Program-made: the position numbers and the translations under genes
NCBI RefSeq assembly: GCF_029962835.1
Contig: NC_080575.1
Coordinates: forward strand, 61,483,493 to 61,547,492
From: Magnolia sinica
Taxonomy: Eukaryota; Streptophyta; Magnoliopsida; Magnoliales; Magnoliaceae
Reading direction: 5' to 3'
Length of the DNA: 64,000 nucleotides
Notes under the pieces: generated by a model
What the model was told of the DNA's origin: nothing
Database searches by the model: none
Seen by the model: only the letters and a program-made list of their open reading frames with translations
Shown here: positions 1 to 12,400 of the stretch, in pieces
How positions within the stretch are numbered: position 1 is the stretch's first letter
How the letters are laid out: every line of letters begins with the position of its first letter

Positions 1-2104
1 GTAAACCTAATTTAAAACCATCTGCAAAGTGAAATCCGATACACTCTATGAGAGAGTGAGACAGTCGTGAGTGAAGTAGGCACATAGCCAAACCACTATA
101 CATCTTGTACAATGGGTTGAATGATTTCTATTTATAATTGTTCTATTTTGCTGAATGATATGAATGACTATCTTAAACTGCAACAAACATGTTTGACAGA
201 ATGCCTACATGATGTTTCCCGATTGTGCATTTGATATATCTACTCCTTATTTTTATTGGTTTGTATGAACAATTAAAAGTGAGCAATTGTTGTTTAATCT
301 ATCCGTCCCCCCCCCCCCCCAAAGACATTAGTCCTATATCCAAGCTTCACTTGTAGCGATAAAACCTCAATTTCATATTAAACTACAAAGACAATATAAA
401 GGTGAGGCTCGGTTTAGAAAGTCAAAACATAAGAAAACATGTAAGGGAATCATGTTTACATCTGAGTGTACTAGGTTGTCGATGTTCAACGTCAAGTCGA
501 TTCTAAACAATGGGACGTACAACATCAATTCCCACTTGCCCACAATATCATCCTACTAGCAAGAGGGGATCAATCTTTCAATAGAGATGTCGGATGATTG
601 AAGTAGTAAAAAACGCAAGCCTACAAAAGGAAATCTTTATTCAAAACTTTGGGCAAGAAAATGAGGGGAATATAGAAGTGAAGCGGGTGTACCTCCAAAA
701 GAAGGAAAAAGCTAGTGAAGGGTTTTCTTATGCACCAACTAACCTTATCCAGGTCCTCATACAGGTGAGCAAGGAGGGTTCATTCCAATTGTAAGGTTCC
801 AGGAAAGTAATGTCCCTCACCAAGTGGAGCAACCGCATGCACATGCGCTCATTGTCATAACTGAAGATCAACACCCCAAGAGCAAAAAAGATGAGGGCTC
901 GAGCTTTATGGATCGTAGCCTCCTTTGTCTGAGGAATCGTATGGGCAAATTCATTAGAGAGTTAGTGGATCTTGAAGCATCCACTTTGGATTTTAAAGGA
1001 GGGTGGAGTAGCACCAAGAAGAGACTCCTGTTTTTCAGTGGTGGAGATTGAAAGTTCCTCCTCGAAAGGAAGAGGGTGGCCCTCATATTGCTGGCTGGTG
1101 TGGATATACACATCCAATGTGGTGATGCCCATTCACCATAATGGAGCTGAAAAATATGTTTCTTGGCTCACCACCGCTCCACCAGGTAAGTCAACAATCC
1201 TAAGTTCCCATACCCAAAGAAAAATTGAAAGAGGCCACTCAAGGGAGTCTACTCCAAGACCCTATCAAGGAGGAGCTGGGGACCCTCAAACCAGGTGTTC
1301 CATACATAGTAACGCACAAATAATCACATACAGGAGGTGAATAACTAAGCATGTTATCATCATGTTATAACAAGTACAAGACATAACCAACACATGATGT
1401 GGTCAGGATACTACTGTGCAGTTTCATGAGCTATGGGGTCCAGCACAAAGAACTTCTATCAAAGTTATTCTCATGCCTAATTTGGATAATGAGTTTCAAG
1501 GTGGTAAACCTTAATCTTAGGTTTGTCCCATACCTAACCAAAATCTTAGCCGCTATGAATACGCACTTGATAGTCTAGTTGTGCATCCAACTCGGGTGAG
1601 TAATGTATGAATGGATATGGATGGAATGTAACATGCATGCAAATGCATACGGTGCACCATCTCTCCAGATACTTCAAATAATAACATCAAGGACAACCTC
1701 ACATCCCTCCTATTAAAATCGGGGAATGGACGTAATTCACATTTCCCCTATGGTAGGTTCGTCATACTCTCTCCCTTGCTCTCAGCACATGCACATGAAG
1801 TCAATGGGATTCCCAATGGGCAATTAGGGAAACTGACAGGTATCGTACCTTATGGATCAAATTACCTCCCTAAGATGGAAGTGGAGCTTCTTCACACAGA
1901 AGAAAGTTACTCCTACGTCCCTCGAGGCGTCCATATGGTTCCATGTCTAAATCGAACCATCCACAAATTTAATTAGACCAACACGGGGGTCGTCACCAAG
2001 TATCCATACAACTCCTCGAGTTCCGTCACCACATCGAGGGAATACGAAGGATTGCCCATCAATACAATATAATCATCGGGTCCGGTCACTGCACCGTGTA
2101 TAGT
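1..2104. other. Unassigned, probably repeat-derived intergenic DNA
   Basis: No gene is supported here. The longest open frames (594-794 and 972-1340, 66 and 122 codons) show no recognisable domain and have no splice context. The first ~110 bases (GTCGTGAGTGAAGTAGGCAC, then AACCACTATACATCTTGTAC) resemble the tail of a plant copia LTR, but only weakly. A 16-base C run lies near 307-320. I see nothing else. Confidence 0.4.
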
Positions 2105-2255
2105 GGGCCGCCCGACCTTTTAGGAATCGATCCGGGGTAGACCACCCCCTCGAGCCTTATCACCTCATCATACAGATGGGCCGTCTGGCCTTTTAGGAAT
2201 AAATCCTGGGCAGAACACTCTATCGGGCCTTGTCACCATACAGATGGACCGCTCA
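2105..2255. repeat. Short tandem duplication (~70 bp period)
   Basis: Units begin GGGCCGCCCGACC at 2105, GGGCCGTCTGGCC at 2178 and GGACCG at 2246, so the spacing is 73 and 68 bases. Each full unit carries CTTTTAGGAAT followed by a TCACC...CATACAGATGG tail. This is a small diverged tandem duplication, probably part of an old retrotransposon LTR or untranslated region. Confidence 0.6.
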
Positions 2256-2282
2256 GCAATCATATAATTTAATGTATAATCC

Positions 2283-2525
2283 ACTTGGTCAACACAAGGG
2301 TCTGATATTATATCACATATTTTACTTAGCCAACACGAGGGCCCAATATCATATCAAATATCTCACTTGGCCAACACGATGACCTAATATCATATCACAT
2401 ATTTCACTTAGATAGCACGAGAGCCTAATAACAATTCATCATATATTTCACTTAGCCAACACAAAGGCATAATATCACATCACATATTTCACTTGGCCAA
2501 CATGAGGGCCTAATATTTCCTTTAA
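2283..2525. repeat. 41-bp tandem repeat, about 5.8 copies
   Basis: Five units start ACTTGGTCAAC / ACTTAGCCAAC / ACTTGGCCAAC / ACTTAGATAGC / ACTTAGCCAAC and end ATATCACATATTTC; a partial sixth follows. Four units are 41 bases and one is 44. Units differ at several positions, so the array is old. No coding potential is seen. It directly follows the ~70-bp duplication and may belong to the same degraded element. Confidence 0.75.
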
Positions 2526-3151
2526 CTAACATAAGGGCTAAAATCTGGTCTTCCTCTTCCCGAGATGTATGCATGGATATGCTAAACTAATACCAAATGT
2601 ATGCAAAAAGCACATACTATCCTATCATTAGTAAGTTATTATATATCATTCTTTCAATTGGTTATGAGCCATCTATAGTAAGCTCATGGCAAGGTCCAAT
2701 TCTTTTAGTGGGCTTTCACAAGACCTATAAACAAGTGGGCATTCCCAAGGCCCATGAACAAGGTGGGCTCTCCCAAAGCCCAATAAACAATTGATAATTA
2801 ACTATATACATAATTATTATATTACAACACGCCGAATGGGCCAAATAAACTATAAAATCTCAAATGTGATCATCATCATAACCACACATAATCATAACCA
2901 AACATTATTATTTTCGCATCAAGTGGCTAACTATGTGGCCGGCCCAAAAGTCAAGTGTGGTCCAAAACTTGGCATCTACATGCCTACGTGAATGGGTCAA
3001 TTCAATGGTTGACACACATTTTGTGATAGGGTCCACATCAATGGTTTTATTATGTATGTCAGAATCAGCCTGTTCAAAGGCCCAACACTCTTATCAAAAG
3101 GGGGCCTGCAGTTATGGGCCACATAAGTATGATCACATACATGAATGTGGG
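2526..3151. other. Unassigned AT-rich intergenic DNA
   Basis: Short phrases recur (GTGGGCTTTCACAAGACC, GTGGGCATTCCCAAGGCCC, GTGGGCTCTCCCAAAGCCC at 2708-2780), about 30 bases apart. No gene or complete mobile element is visible. Confidence 0.4.
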
Positions 3152-3246
3152 CCTCATTGTCTTAGTATAATAATCAAGGTGGGGCCCATGGTTGGACCAA
3201 CCACCATAATAATTCGATGTGTGTATCAAGTGGGTTTCACGGTGTA
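3152..3246. repeat. 95-bp direct repeat, left copy, flanking the LTR array
   Basis: This block (CCTCATTGTCTTAGTATAAT ... TTCACGGTGTA) recurs without a difference at 21350-21444. The LTR array lies exactly between the two copies. LTR elements of this type normally make 5-bp target duplications, so a 95-bp repeat is not explained by integration. A contig-join or gap-fill overlap is the simplest reading. Confidence 0.9.
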
Positions 3247-3474
3247 GTCGAATTCCAGCGACCCGCGATCTATAACTAGCGTTTGCGCACGATCCTGAGT
3301 TGCATCCTGTATTCCAGAGTCGGTTCAATCCGAGACTTATATCATTACGACCGCGCCATCGCCGCGGTTCCAACGCCACGTATTACGCGGTGAGGTGATA
3401 CCCAGGCCAGGAGATGTGGGCCCGTGTTCAGTTCGAGGAAAACGCCGCGCATTTGTAAACCCAAGACAATCTTT

Positions 3475-3740
3475 CAAATCAATCACATCCCATCCCATCA
3501 ATCAATCCCATCAATCACCTCACATGTCAAGTACAACACTCATCCCCAAGCAACCCCAAAGTCAAAGCAACCTTACATGTCAAGTACACCTATCACTCCA
3601 TCACCTTTCACCCATCCCTCACCCATCACTCACACATCTCTCTCTCTCTTACAATTCTCTCTCTCTCATTTCTCAAACCTATCTCCCAAGCAACCCAACG
3701 TCCAAGCTCCTCCAATCTCCATGAGAGAGCTTGGTGTGGC
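3475..3740. repeat. Pyrimidine-rich, low-complexity segment of LTR 1
   Basis: The plus strand is C/T/A-rich, with recurring CCCATCAATC, ACATGTCAAGTACA (twice) and CTCTCTCT runs. It repeats at 9782-10047 and about 16007-16272. Open frames of 109-129 codons here have skewed composition (S, P, H, T) and no domain. Confidence 0.7.
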
Positions 3741-3879
3741 CCACCTTCCTACCACCCAATCCCACCATCTAAAGTCCATCTCAACCGTTGAAAACGTTCC
3801 CTCGGAGCTCTAGACGCTATAGGCGGAAGAAGAGGAGATCTTGAGGTGGGTGATCTAACCGTTGATTTTGTTATTTGAG

Positions 3880-5470
3880 GGCCCACATAGGGTGTGACCC
3901 ATCTTGATGTATGCATTATATAGGGAGGGCCCATAGTGGCGGGGTCCCTCCCCTCCACCGATCTCTCTCTCTCCTTCCCTCTCTCTTTTACTTTGTGTAT
4001 GATGGCCCACCTTGATGTATGATCCATGCCGTCCAACCAAGTGGACCAAACCGGATGCCCACCCACGTGGACCCCACCTATCCCCGCTGTCCGTCCTCAA
4101 ACAGACCTGGATGGGAGGGAAATCACAAATATCAGCCCTATTAGAGCTGTTGTTGGGCCACACGTGTGGACACCTATAGTATGGATTTTATCCATGCCAC
4201 CACCGTCCAGTCCCTGGACGGTGGGATGGAACTTGATGTGAGCCTTATCCCCACCGTCCATTGCTTGGACGTGGGGCTTCCTTGATGAGTGAGTGGGATC
4301 CACGCCGTCCATGGGGCCCACGTAATATATGTGTTTTATCCCTACCGTCCATATCACTGAACGGTGAGCCCACCACTGATAAATGTGTTGCATCCCTCCT
4401 GGACGCTGGTACAAAAATAAAATAGAATAATATAAAATAAAATATCAGTTTGGTTCAAAAACGGGTGGGCCACACTGACGTGGACCCACCTTGATGGATT
4501 GTATTCCTTCACCGTCTGTCCAGTCGAAGGAATGAGGTAGGTTCAGATATCAGGTGGAGCACACCACCGTCCAAATCATGGGCCCGCCTTAATGATGGTC
4601 ATCCGGACCGTCCAGCCCGTGTGAAGAGAAAACACAAATGGTAGCTTGATCCAATATGGGGTCCACCATCTTGACGTGCTACATCAGCTGTGGGACCCAC
4701 CTGACAGCCATGTATCATCCAGGCCGACCGTCCACTGGCCTGGATAAAATGAAAACACAGATATCAGCTTGGTACAAGCTAGTGGGCCACACGTGTGGAC
4801 CCACCAGATGTACGTATTTCATCCATTTCACCCACCGTCTAGCCCTGGACGGTGGGGACCCATTAATGTTTTATCTATGCTGTTCATCTTGATTGCGTGG
4901 GACCCACCTTTCGTGTATGTGTTACATACACGCCGTCCGTGGATCCCATCCACGTGGCCCACCCTCAGGTGATGTGTGGTTTTGATCCACACCGTCTAAA
5001 TCATGGGACCCACCTTGCTTGTGTTCTAATATCCACACCGTCCATGTCTGGACAGTGCAGAGAGATCTGCCATGATCTATGTATTTTATACTCTGTCCAT
5101 CCATTTTCATGGTGTAGGGCCCACCCACACATGTGGCACGTGTGGGGGAGGGACCCACCTTGATGTATTTATTTTATATCCTCAGTGTTCGTACATAGAC
5201 GTGTTGTGGGACCCACCATTATATATGTGTTTTATTCAACAGTTCGTCCGTCCTGGACGGGTGGGGCCCACACTGATGTGTCTTGTATCCCCACCGTTCA
5301 TTTGGACGGTGCTGAGTAAGGCCCACCTTGATGGCATATGTATATTCACACCATCCATGCCTTTGACAGTGGTAGGGACCATCATGACGTATGTCTTATC
5401 CCTGCTATCTGTCCATGGAATGCACCATGGTGTATCCGTCTTATCCTCACCGTGATGCAAGTATTGTATA
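3880..5470. repeat. Degenerate GGCCCACC/CCGTCC tandem array in LTR 1
   Basis: A loosely periodic block (roughly 60-90 bases per unit) alternates GTGGGACCCACCTTGATGTA, TGTGTTTTATCC and CACCGTCCA...TGGACGGTG. These are the same words as the ends of the palindromic MITE family found elsewhere in this window (for example 48115-48520). I count at least ten matches to GGNCCCAC, the published class I TCP-factor core, for example near 3879, 4690, 4797, 4909, 5006, 5118, 5151, 5209 and 5264. Copies lie at 10187-11777 and 16412-18002. Any regulatory role is inference. Confidence 0.7.
3916..3924 (+). promoter_or_regulatory. Possible TATA box of LTR 1
   Basis: TTATATAGG lies in the 5' third of the LTR, where the U3 region is expected, followed by a pyrimidine-rich stretch. 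It is identical in LTR 2 and LTR 3. No transcript evidence is available, and a match this short also occurs by chance. Confidence 0.25.
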
Positions 5471-5489
5471 TCTATGCCGCCCATTGATG

Positions 5490-5830
5490 CAGCGCCCACT
5501 TGTCGTTTATGAGGCCCATTGGTGCGACCCGTTGGTGCGGCCCATATGATGCGGCCAATTTGATTGAGGCACACATGATGCGGCCCGATTTGATGTATTC
5601 GGGGCCCATGCATTTCGACCCATTTGATGTATATGAGGCCCGGGTGCAGGGCTCACCTGTTATGAATTTGAAGCCCGTGTGATGAGGGGCCAACGTGATG
5701 TGTATGATGCCTAGGTGCAGGGCCCAACTCTTGTGTATTTGAGGCTCGTGTGATGAGGGACCAATGTGATGTATTTGAGACCTAGGTGCAGGGCCCACCG
5801 GTTGTATATTTAAGGCCCGTTGAGATATGT
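5490..5830. repeat. GAGGCCC / GTGATGTAT tandem array in LTR 1
   Basis: Units of about 55-60 bases carry TTTGATGTAT, TGAGGCCC and GGTGCAGGGC. Related looser units return at 6965-7270 (GAGGCCCATTGTGATGTAT), so the CGATTATCG array lies inside a formerly continuous block. It recurs at 11797-12137 and 18022-18362. Confidence 0.65.
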
Positions 5831-5974
5831 GATTTCACCATGATGTATGTAATGATGTTTATGTGGGCCACTCCTTGGGATTAATGTTGGTTAAATGTCC
5901 ACATTGATGGGAAATGATGGTTGAATGTCCACATTATGATCTTCCATTAGGCCTTGTTAGGTCCATTCTTGCTG

Positions 5975-6975
5975 ATTGACCGAATAGCGATCGAGGCCGA
6001 TTATCGTAACGATTTACCGACTCTGATTATCGATCGATCCCGATTGTCGTGACCGATTTTCTGACTCTGATTATCGATCGATCCCGATTGTCGTGACCGA
6101 TTTACCGACTATGATTATCGATCGATCCCGATTGTCGTGACCGATTTACCGATTCTGATTATCGATCAATCCCGATTGTCGTGACCGATTTGCTGATTTT
6201 GATTATCGATCGATTTCGATTATCGTGGCCGATTGCCGATTGACATGACTGATTTGTCGATTCTGATTATCGATCGATTTCCATTGTCGCGACCGATTGC
6301 CAATTCAGATTGACGTGACCGATTTGTCGATTCTGATTATCGATTGATTCCGATTGTCATGACCGATTGCCGATACCGATTGACATAACCGATTTGCTGA
6401 TTCTGATTATTGATTGATTCCGATTGTCATGACCGATTGTTGATACCGATTGACGTGACCGATTTGCTGATTCTGATTATCGATTGATTCCGATTGTCGT
6501 GATTGATTTGCCGATTCTGATTATCGATTAATCCGATTGACATGACCGATTTACCGATTTTGATTATCGATCGATTCCGATTATTATGACCGATTACCGA
6601 TCCGATTGTCGTGACCGATTTTCCGACTCTGATTATTGATCGATCCCGATTGTCGTGACCGATTTACCGACTATGATTATCGATCGATCCCGATTGTCGT
6701 GACCGATTTGCCGATTCTGATTATCGATTAATCCCGATTGTCGTGACCGATTTGCTGATTTTAATTATCGGTCGATTTCGATTATCGTGGCCGATTAACG
6801 ATTGATATGACTGATTTGCCGATTCTGATTATCGATCGATTTCGATTGTCATGATCGATTGCTAATTCTGATTGACATGACCGATTTGCCGATTCTGATT
6901 ATCGATCGATCGTCGATTCCGATTGTAGAGGCCGATTCCGATTATAGAGGCCGATTCCGATTGTCGAGGCCCAAT
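5975..6975. repeat. CGATTATCGATCG satellite-like array in LTR 1
   Basis: The basic unit is about 44 bases: GATTATCGATCGATCCCGAT, then TGTCGTGACC, then GATTTACCGACTCT. About 64-base variants carry an extra GCCGATTGACATGACTG. The array is unusually dense in CGAT and in palindromic ATCGAT. It recurs at 12282-13255 with one shorter end and, damaged, at 18490-19005. Repeats are contiguous with no spacers, so this is not CRISPR. Confidence 0.8.
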
Positions 6976-9089
6976 GAGATGCATACGCGACCGTATTTGA
7001 GGCCCATTGTGATGTGCATTTGGCCCATGTTTGAGGCCCAATTTGATGTATATACGACCCTTATTTGAGGTCGTTGTGATATGTATTCAACCCGTATTTA
7101 AGGCCCAATGTGATGTATATGAGGCCTATGTGGTGAGGCCCATTGTGATGCATTTGAGGGCCAAGCGATGGAGCCCATTGTGATGTATGTTAGGTCCATG
7201 TGAGAGGCTCATCGTGATGTATATTAAGCTCTTGAGTGATGCCCATGGTGTTGTATATTTGGCCCTTGTATGAGGTCATGGGTCCACTATACGTTAGACT
7301 CTATGTGGGTCATTCCTTGGGGGCAATGTTGGTTAAATGTCCACATTGTCGAGGTCGATTATCGATGTCGATATTAATACCGATTATGAGTATGTGACCG
7401 CATAACATTACGATACATGTCATACGCATCATCTGCATGTTTGTTATGAAATGTGGTTGACCATTGCATATGACATTGGGCATGTTGTTATGAGACTCCC
7501 TGATAGGCAGAGATTTGTCTCACATGAGTACACGGTATGCGCAGGATTGATGCATGACTGGATTGTATGACTCATGCATCTTGCATTATGTGTTGTGATT
7601 ACTGTATGCCCTAGCGACATCAGGGTCGTAGCCTCCACAGGTATTTCGTGGATGGCCAGATGGGACACCGGAAATCTGTTCTACATGGGGTGCTATAGAT
7701 ATCCCTGGGTGAAAGTCCCTAAACCCTCTTGGTTCCAGAGGTTGCTCCAACGTCTAGACCGAGTGGATGCATGAGCGCATGAGGGCCGTATACCGTTAGG
7801 CCGCGTCTCCCGCTGTGTCGTGGTCGGTTGGAAGGGGGTGCGGCCTTACCTGCCCGAGAGGAGGGGGCAATGCTAGGCTGAGTCTGACCAGCTCGAGGAA
7901 TGGGTCCGCTATCGACGAGCCGGGCCCGATATTGGCAGGCGGATAGTGAGGTCTCTTCCACTCACCTTGTTGCGCGCGATGGGGCGGCAATCTGGTTTGG
8001 AGTGTAATAGACCCCGGTGATTTCCCAGAGAGTAACCGTACTGATATGTGGACTTATTAAGCAGGAATTGCATATTCATTCATTCACTACCCACTCGGGC
8101 CGGTGGTGCGTAACTATTTGCTACATGTACCTTCGCATGGCGAAGATTTCGGTTGGGCGCGCGACTAACCTGAGATCAGGAGTTTACCACATTGAGTCTG
8201 ACTATCCAAATTTAGGTATGGGACTGGTTTGGATAGAAGTCCTTGTGGTGGACCCCATAGCTTGCGATACTACGTACTATCATTCCGATTTCACACTCCA
8301 GCATGGTCATTCTATTCGCACTGCATATTGCATTGCACATATAGCATTTTAAGTTGCTATGTTTATGCATTATACGGCCTAGATACGACGGTATTCATGG
8401 ACTCATCGAGATTTGTATATTGCATTGCATCGGCGATGATATTTTGCTTGTTGTCTCGGCATTGCATAGTTGATCTACATTGCTCCATCAGTATATGATA
8501 TCGCTTTTATTATATTTCTGCATCGCATAGCCTGGATAAGACTGATGGTATTCATGGGCCTATCAGTATGTTTTCGTATCACTCTGATTTCGTATGATTC
8601 ATGATCTTGTTAGTGTTTCTGATATTGTATGATTATGCGTTTATCAGTATTTCCGCTTACTCTGATTACTCTGATATTGCTTACTTGGCACTTACCTTAT
8701 GCACACACTTTCACCACCCACTAAGCTTTCTATAAGCTTATGCACGATAGATGTGTGCAGGTAATGTTAGGTTGCAGCAGCATTGAGCCTGGAGCGTGCA
8801 GCGATTTTTTTAGAGCTTTGATTTATTTTATTTATGTACTTCCCTCTCAGTATTGTACTCAAGCGATTATATTAGTGGATATGTGATGATGATGTTGCCT
8901 TTGTGATTTGGGTAATCTTGTGGTTATGCTCATTACGAGATAAATGTACATTGGAAATCCTCCTTGTAAGATCCCGAGATCGTAATCGCGTATTAGCGTG
9001 GGAGCCGAGAATGGGGTACTACGGGTGCCCCGATTTGGCGATCGAAAATTTTGTGAGCCTCATTTCTGAATTTAGGGCGTGACAGAAGT

Positions 9090-9101
9090 TGGTATCAGAG
9101 C
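9090..9101 (+). other. Primer-binding site (tRNA-iMet type)
   Basis: TGGTATCAGAGC is the classic initiator tRNA-Met complement used by many plant LTR retrotransposons. It sits 5 bases after the CA end of LTR 1, which fixes the LTR 3' border. Confidence 0.9.
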
Positions 9102-9487
9102 ATAACTTGGGAATACCTGAGGATAACATCACATATCTGTTGTTAGCTACCTTACACTCTATGATTGTTGAGAACTTAGAATGATTAGATCCCCGAGTTT
9201 GAATAACTTTGAAGATTTTCTGATTTAGCTCCTTACCGTTGAGATTGTGAGGCTGCATATTATTCCAGTTTCGACCATTTTTGATCCAGGATCCGAGGAT
9301 CAATGGGGTCATCGTAGTGCTAATGAGGCATTTTGGGAACAAGAGGTTGAGATTCGTGGGCGTTGTCCCCATCTCTTAGGTGTTTGATTATGTTGGCATG
9401 TCGTGTTCTGATAGGATTTCTTTCTCCCTTGGTGAGCTCTGTATTGGTCGGGTTGTGATTTAAATTTCGAGGACGAAATTTTTATTA

Positions 9488-9499
9488 GGTGGGGAGAGC
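9488..9499 (+). other. Polypurine tract upstream of LTR 2
   Basis: GGTGGGGAGAGC immediately precedes the TG of LTR 2 at 9500, as expected for the plus-strand priming site. It follows the AATTTCGAGGACGAAATTTT motif. Confidence 0.8.
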
Positions 9500-12400
9500 T
9501 GTAAGTCCCGTATCCTTGACCGTACCGTTCCATAGGCTTTCGCGGTCCTCACGGTCGAATTCCGGCGACCCGCGATCTATAACTAGCGTTTGCGCGCGAT
9601 CCTGAGTCGTATCTCATATTCCAGAGTCGGTTCAATCCGAGACTTGTATCATTACGACCGCGCCATCGCCGCGGTTCCAACGCCGCGTATTACGCGGTGA
9701 GGTGATACCCAGGCCAGGAGATGTGGGCCCGTGTTCAGTTCGAGGAAAACGCCGCGCATTTGTAAACCCAAGACAATCTTTCAAATCAATCACATCCCAT
9801 CCCATCAATCAATCCCATCAATCACCTCACATGTCAAGTACAACACTCATCCCCAAGCAACCCCAAAGTCAAAGCAACCTTACATGTCAAGTACACCTAT
9901 CACTCCATCACCTTTCACCCATCCCTCACCCATCACTCACACATCTCTCTCTCTCTTACAATTCTCTCTCTCTCATTTCTCAAACCTATCTCCCAAGCAA
10001 CCCAACGTCCAAGCTCCTCCAATCTCCATGAGAGAGCTTGGTGTGGCCCACCTTCCTACCACCCAATCCCACCATCTAAAGTCCATCTCAACCGTTGAAA
10101 ACGTTCCCTCGGAGCTCTAGACGCTATAGGCGGAAGAAGAGGAGATCTTGAGGTGGGTGATCTAACCGTTGATTTTGTTATTTGAGGGCCCACATAGGGT
10201 GTGACCCATCTTGATGTATGCATTATATAGGGAGGGCCCATAGTGGCGGGGTCCCTCCCCTCCACCGATCTCTCTCTCTCCTTCCCTCTCTCTTTTACTT
10301 TGTGTATGATGGCCCACCTTGATGTATGATCCATGCCGTCCAACCAAGTGGACCAAACCGGATGCCCACCCACGTGGACCCCACCTATCCCCGCTGTCCG
10401 TCCTCAAACAGACCTGGATGGGAGGGAAATCACAAATATCAGCCCTATTAGAGCTGTTGTTGGGCCACACGTGTGGACACCTATAGTATGGATTTTATCC
10501 ATGCCACCACCGTCCAGTCCCTGGACGGTGGGATGGAACTTGATGTGAGCCTTATCCCCACCGTCCATTGCTTGGACGTGGGGCTTCCTTGATGAGTGAG
10601 TGGGATCCACGCCGTCCATGGGGCCCACGTAATATATGTGTTTTATCCCTACCGTCCATATCACTGAACGGTGAGCCCACCACTGATAAATGTGTTGCAT
10701 CCCTCCTGGACGCTGGTACAAAAATAAAATAGAATAATATAAAATAAAATATCAGTTTGGTTCAAAAACGGGTGGGCCACACTGACGTGGACCCACCTTG
10801 ATGGATTGTATTCCTTCACCGTCTGTCCAGTCGAAGGAATGAGGTAGGTTCAGATATCAGGTGGAGCACACCACCGTCCAAATCATGGGCCCGCCTTAAT
10901 GATGGTCATCCGGACCGTCCAGCCCGTGTGAAGAGAAAACACAAATGGTAGCTTGATCCAATATGGGGTCCACCATCTTGACGTGCTACATCAGCTGTGG
11001 GACCCACCTGACAGCCATGTATCATCCAGGCCGACCGTCCACTGGCCTGGATAAAATGAAAACACAGATATCAGCTTGGTACAAGCTAGTGGGCCACACG
11101 TGTGGACCCACCAGATGTACGTATTTCATCCATTTCACCCACCGTCTAGCCCTGGACGGTGGGGACCCATTAATGTTTTATCTATGCTGTTCATCTTGAT
11201 TGCGTGGGACCCACCTTTCGTGTATGTGTTACATACACGCCGTCCGTGGATCCCATCCACGTGGCCCACCCTCAGGTGATGTGTGGTTTTGATCCACACC
11301 GTCTAAATCATGGGACCCACCTTGCTTGTGTTCTAATATCCACACCGTCCATGTCTGGACAGTGCAGAGAGATCTGCCATGATCTATGTATTTTATACTC
11401 TGTCCATCCATTTTCATGGTGTAGGGCCCACCCACACATGTGGCACGTGTGGGGGAGGGACCCACCTTGATGTATTTATTTTATATCCTCAGTGTTCGTA
11501 CATAGACGTGTTGTGGGACCCACCATTATATATGTGTTTTATTCAACAGTTCGTCCGTCCTGGACGGGTGGGGCCCACACTGATGTGTCTTGTATCCCCA
11601 CCGTTCATTTGGACGGTGCTGAGTAAGGCCCACCTTGATGGCATATGTATATTCACACCATCCATGCCTTTGACAGTGGTAGGGACCATCATGACGTATG
11701 TCTTATCCCTGCTATCTGTCCATGGAATGCACCATGGTGTATCCGTCTTATCCTCACCGTGATGCAAGTATTGTATATCTATGCCGCCCATTGATGCAGC
11801 GCCCACTTGTCGTTTATGAGGCCCATTGGTGCGACCCGTTGGTGCGGCCCATATGATGCGGCCAATTTGATTGAGGCACACATGATGCGGCCCGATTTGA
11901 TGTATTCGGGGCCCATGCATTTCGACCCATTTGATGTATATGAGGCCCGGGTGCAGGGCTCACCTGTTATGAATTTGAAGCCCGTGTGATGAGGGGCCAA
12001 CGTGATGTGTATGATGCCTAGGTGCAGGGCCCAACTCTTGTGTATTTGAGGCTCGTGTGATGAGGGACCAATGTGATGTATTTGAGACCTAGGTGCAGGG
12101 CCCACCGGTTGTATATTTAAGGCCCGTTGAGATATGTGATTTCACCATGATGTATGTAATGATGTTTATGTGGGCCACTCCTTGGGATTAATGTTGGTTA
12201 AATGTCCACATTGATGGGAAATGATGGTTGAATGTCCACATTATGATCTTCCATTAGGCCTTGTTAGGTCCATTCTTGCTGATTGACCGAATAGCGATCG
12301 AGGCCGATTATCGTAACGATTTACCGACTCTGATTATCGATCGATCCCGATTGTCGTGACCGATTTTCTGACTCTGATTATCGATCGATCCCGATTGTCG

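Larger units (their letters stand above)
3247..9084 (+). mobile_element. LTR copy 1 (5' end truncated)
   Basis: It matches LTR 2 at a constant offset of 6307 bases from 3247 (GTCGAATTCC) onward. It lacks the first 54 bases present in LTR 2 (9500-9553, TGTAAGTCCCG...) and ends GTGACA at 9084. In order it holds a CpG-rich head (3247-3470), a pyrimidine-rich stretch (3475-3740), a GGCCCACC/CCGTCC array (3880-5470), a GAGGCCC array (5490-5830), a CGATTATCGATCG array (5975-6975), more GAGGCCC units (6965-7270), and a unique 3' part. Full length would be about 5.9 kb, at the extreme end for plant LTRs. The open frames inside it are translations of repeats. Confidence 0.85.
9085..9499 (+). mobile_element. 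Minimal internal domain 1 (415 bp)
   Basis: It runs from LTR 1 to LTR 2. It begins GAAGT, then the primer-binding site, and ends with an 11-codon remnant of a pol C-terminus (FEDEIFIRWGEL plus stop, where the stop lies in the LTR start) and a purine tract. Such a FEDEI tail with the stop at the LTR border is typical of Tekay/Del polyproteins. No gag, protease, reverse transcriptase or integrase sequence remains, so mobilisation would need proteins in trans. Confidence 0.75.

Noticed and set aside
3395..5800. Reading frames of 100-130 codons repeated identically in all three LTR copies
   Set aside because: They are identical only because the LTR copies are. Composition is that of tandem repeats, frames overlap on both strands, and no domain is visible.
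5975..6975. CRISPR-like regular repeats
   Set aside because: The units are contiguous, vary in length, have no unique spacers, and lie inside a plant LTR.
9088..9103. tRNA gene suggested by TTGGTATCAGAGC
   Set aside because: It is the complement of a tRNA 3' end used as a primer site; no cloverleaf surrounds it.
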